DNA of 21,530 bases from DATHYZ01 sp035458865 (GTDB lineage Bacteria; Chloroflexota; Limnocylindria; Limnocylindrales; CSP1-4), in assembly GCA_035458865.1 (NCBI GenBank), contig DATHYZ010000241.1, positions 1 through 21,530 of the forward strand, in the 5' to 3' direction. How positions within the stretch are numbered: position 1 is the first letter of the stretch; every line of letters begins with the position of its first letter. The translations under genes and the position numbers were made by a program. Below, piece after piece: positions 20,121 through 21,530 of this stretch. The notes beneath the pieces were generated by a model. That model had not been told where the DNA came from. It did not search any database and saw only the letters and a program-made list of their open reading frames with translations.

Positions 20121-21236
20121 CTACGGCCTCAGGCGGTAGAAGCGCCAGAAGTCGGCCTCGATCGGCAGGACCTCCACCGTGGAGAACCCGGCCTCGCTCG
20201 CGTAGTGGCGGAGCGTGTCGGGGCGCATCACCGTGCCGGTCGCGGCGGAGGGCTCGTCGGCCATCCCGTTCGGCAGGCAGAGCAGGAAGCTCCAGCCGTA
20301 CATGAAGCGCTCCACGGCGTCACCCGGGGCCGTGAAGCGTTCGGCGACCCGCTCGTCGGCGACGAGGACGCTCGCCCCGGGGGCGAGGAGACCTCGGACC
20401 GCGCGCAGCACGGCGACCGGCTGCGAGAAGTCGTGGACGGCCTCGAAGATCGTGACCAGGTCGTACCTGCCGGCCAGGCCGGGATCCGCTGCGTCGCGCG
20501 TCTCGAAGGTCACCCGGTCCGCGACCTCGGTCGTGGCGAGGTTCGCCCGCGCCAGCTCGATGGAAGCGGGGTCGAGGTCCAGGCCGTCGACGCGGATCTT
20601 CGGGTAGGCGCGGGCCATCGCGATCGCCGACCAGCCGCCTCCCACGGCGACGTCGGCGATGCGGGCGGGCGGGTCGGAGCGCAGTCGGGCGTCGATGTCG
20701 GGGATCGAGCCGAGCCAGGCCGGGCCGAGCAGGTTCGCGAACATCGGCCGGTTCGCGGAGGCCTGGGCCTCGCGGATGTCGGCACCGTACGCCTCCCACG
20801 AGAGGCCCGCCCCGGTCCGGAAGACATCGAGCAGGCTCGGCACCTGGGCGGCGATGCCCATCATGGCCCGGGCCACCGGGGCCATGTAGGCGAGGCTCTC
20901 CGGGTGGAGGAGGACGTCCCGGTGGGCCACCGGCAGCGAGTAGCGCCGTCGGTCCTCGTCCGCGGCCGGGTCATCGACCTCGAGGATCCCGGTGACCGCC
21001 TGCTGCTCCAGCCACTCCCGGACGTACCGGGGCGCCGTGCTGGTCGCGGCGGCCAGCTCCGCTGCGGTCGCCGGCCCGTCAGCGAGGGTCGCGTAGAAGC
21101 CCAGGCGCTCGCCGACGTGCAGGGCCGCCAGATCGAAGGCCCCCAGGGCTGCCTCGAAGAGCCGTGCGACGAGCGCGTCGCGGGCCTCGTCGTCGGGCGT
21201 CACCGCTGGGCTCGCGGAGTTCGTGGGAGTGTCCAT
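20121..21236 (-). CDS. SAM-dependent class I methyltransferase with N-terminal winged-helix domain
   Basis: A 371-residue enzyme. Residues about 20-110 form the helical/winged-helix dimerisation region seen in O-methyltransferase-like proteins (ALHVGERLGFYATLADGPAT, then STAPRYVREWLEQQAVTGIL). The Rossmann domain starts near 190. Motif I reads IADVAVGGGWSAIAMARAYP (193-212), where most relatives have DVGCG. An acidic DGLDLD (217-222) follows for ribose binding, then ETRDAADPGLAGRYDLVTIF and FEAVHDFSQP, and a late GASVLVADERV strand. The substrate is unknown. The ATG at 21236 has a GGGAGG binding site. An in-frame ATG at 21308 lies 7 nt after a -10 and could give a 395-residue form with an Arg-rich N-terminal extension. 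Confidence 0.9.
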   Translation of the reverse strand: MDTPTNSASPAVTPDDEARDALVARLFEAALGAFDLAALHVGERLGFYATLADGPATAAELAAATSTAPRYVREWLEQQAVTGILEVDDPAADEDRRRYSLPVAHRDVLLHPESLAYMAPVARAMMGIAAQVPSLLDVFRTGAGLSWEAYGADIREAQASANRPMFANLLGPAWLGSIPDIDARLRSDPPARIADVAVGGGWSAIAMARAYPKIRVDGLDLDPASIELARANLATTEVADRVTFETRDAADPGLAGRYDLVTIFEAVHDFSQPVAVLRAVRGLLAPGASVLVADERVAERFTAPGDAVERFMYGWSFLLCLPNGMADEPSAATGTVMRPDTLRHYASEAGFSTVEVLPIEADFWRFYRLRP

Positions 21237-21315
21237 GCCGCCCTCCCGCATGCGTCGGCCGCATCGCGGGCGGGACGCACGCTCCCTGGGACCCGGCGTC
21301 GGGTCCATCGACCCG

Positions 21316-21321
21316 ACTCTA
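21316..21321 (-). promoter_or_regulatory. -10 element (TAGAGT) for the methyltransferase
   Basis: TAGAGT on the minus strand fits TANNNT, with TTCCGT 17 bp upstream as a moderate -35. It lies 7 nt before an ATG at 21308 that is in frame with the methyltransferase. Confidence 0.5.
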
Positions 21322-21382
21322 GCGCCGGTCCGCGGCAGACGGAAGCGGCGATCGGCGTGGCCGGCCCGGCGGGCGTGCCCTG

Positions 21383-21530
21383 CTAGAGGCCCAGGCTGTA
21401 GCCCATCCCGACGTGGTCCTGACGGAGATCGCCGCCCAGGCCGGGCTCGTTGTCGCGGTGGGCAGGGTGAACCTGTCGGTGGGCTGTTCCGCTTCTGGGA
21501 CGCCCTCTACGACAGCGGCCTCTACGCGGT
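21383..21530 (-). CDS. C-terminal fragment of an unidentified gene, possibly disrupted
   Basis: From the TAG at 21385-21383 back to about 21461, codons are almost all G/C-ending and read HRDNEPGLGGDLRQDHVGMG followed by YSLGL at the C-terminus. This looks like a genuine protein end, though I cannot name the family. Further upstream the frame stays open to the window edge, but the codons lose their bias and become Arg-rich, as if the true frame lies elsewhere. It could be a frameshift, a truncated gene or a sequence junction. Confidence 0.4.
   Translation of the reverse strand, partial: PRRGRCRRGRPRSGTAHRQVHPAHRDNEPGLGGDLRQDHVGMGYSLGL
21485..21530 (+). other. Short plus-strand coding-like segment at the window edge
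   Basis: The last ~46 bases read LFRFWDALYDSGLYA on the plus strand with uniformly G/C-ending codons, unlike any other frame here. No start codon or binding site precedes it, so it resembles the interior of a gene rather than its beginning. It is too short to identify. Confidence 0.3.

Noticed and set aside
1..21530. CRISPR arrays, tRNA genes, insertion sequences, attachment sites, or a defence island
   Set aside because: No regularly spaced repeats, cloverleaf-like segments, terminal inverted repeats, transposase, integrase or known defence domains were found by eye on either strand.

Overview
The window is about 70% G+C, and its genes have strongly G/C-biased third codon positions. An F420-type (Ddn-like) reductase, BTAD-type regulation, TetR-heavy control and apparent leaderless starts fit a high-GC free-living bacterium. 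I favour Chloroflexota of the Limnocylindria type or Actinomycetota, but no rRNA or marker gene is present to decide. I see no tRNA, rRNA, CRISPR array, insertion sequence or phage gene.

Layout, left to right. 1-3961 (minus): an apparent three-gene operon of an N-acyl-D-amino-acid deacylase-like amidohydrolase, urate oxidase and malate synthase (its C-terminus runs off the window). Purine breakdown yields glyoxylate, which malate synthase uses. 4252-5279 (plus): a SnoaL-like domain fused to a UBP-type zinc finger, coupled to a 75-residue unknown. 5346-6971 (minus): an AMP-forming acyl-CoA synthetase. 7187-7786 (plus): a 17-codon ORF followed, in the same frame and with no gap, by a GTG-started KOW-like protein with an Ala/Pro tail. 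7787-8591: one weak small ORF and otherwise little. 8592-9530 (plus): a PAP2-like membrane protein with altered catalytic motifs.

9568-14943 holds two divergent TetR modules back to back. TetR-1 (with a GyrI-like protein beyond it) faces a quinone-reductase-like dehydrogenase plus F420-type reductase operon. TetR-2 faces a 14-TM DHA2 efflux pump. Each intergenic region has palindromic operator candidates and a recognisable promoter. The F420-type gene and TetR-2 abut stop to stop with no spacer. This reads as a redox detoxification plus efflux island.

14943-16350: two perfect hairpins, then a flavodoxin-like gene and a metallo-beta-lactamase-fold hydrolase. 16476-18845: a BTAD/TPR regulator, a DUF4242 small protein and a small secreted protein, which look like one unit closed by a 39-nt hairpin. 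18946-20073: a PLP aminotransferase. 20121-21236 (minus): a winged-helix plus Rossmann methyltransferase. The last ~150 bases contain the C-terminal codons of a minus-strand gene that switch abruptly to plus-strand coding character.

The most unusual theme is regulatory. Several TANNNT -10 hexamers sit exactly 6-7 nt before an ATG, implying leaderless mRNAs. In two cases the leaderless ORF is only 15-22 codons long and its stop overlaps the start of the real gene as ATGA.
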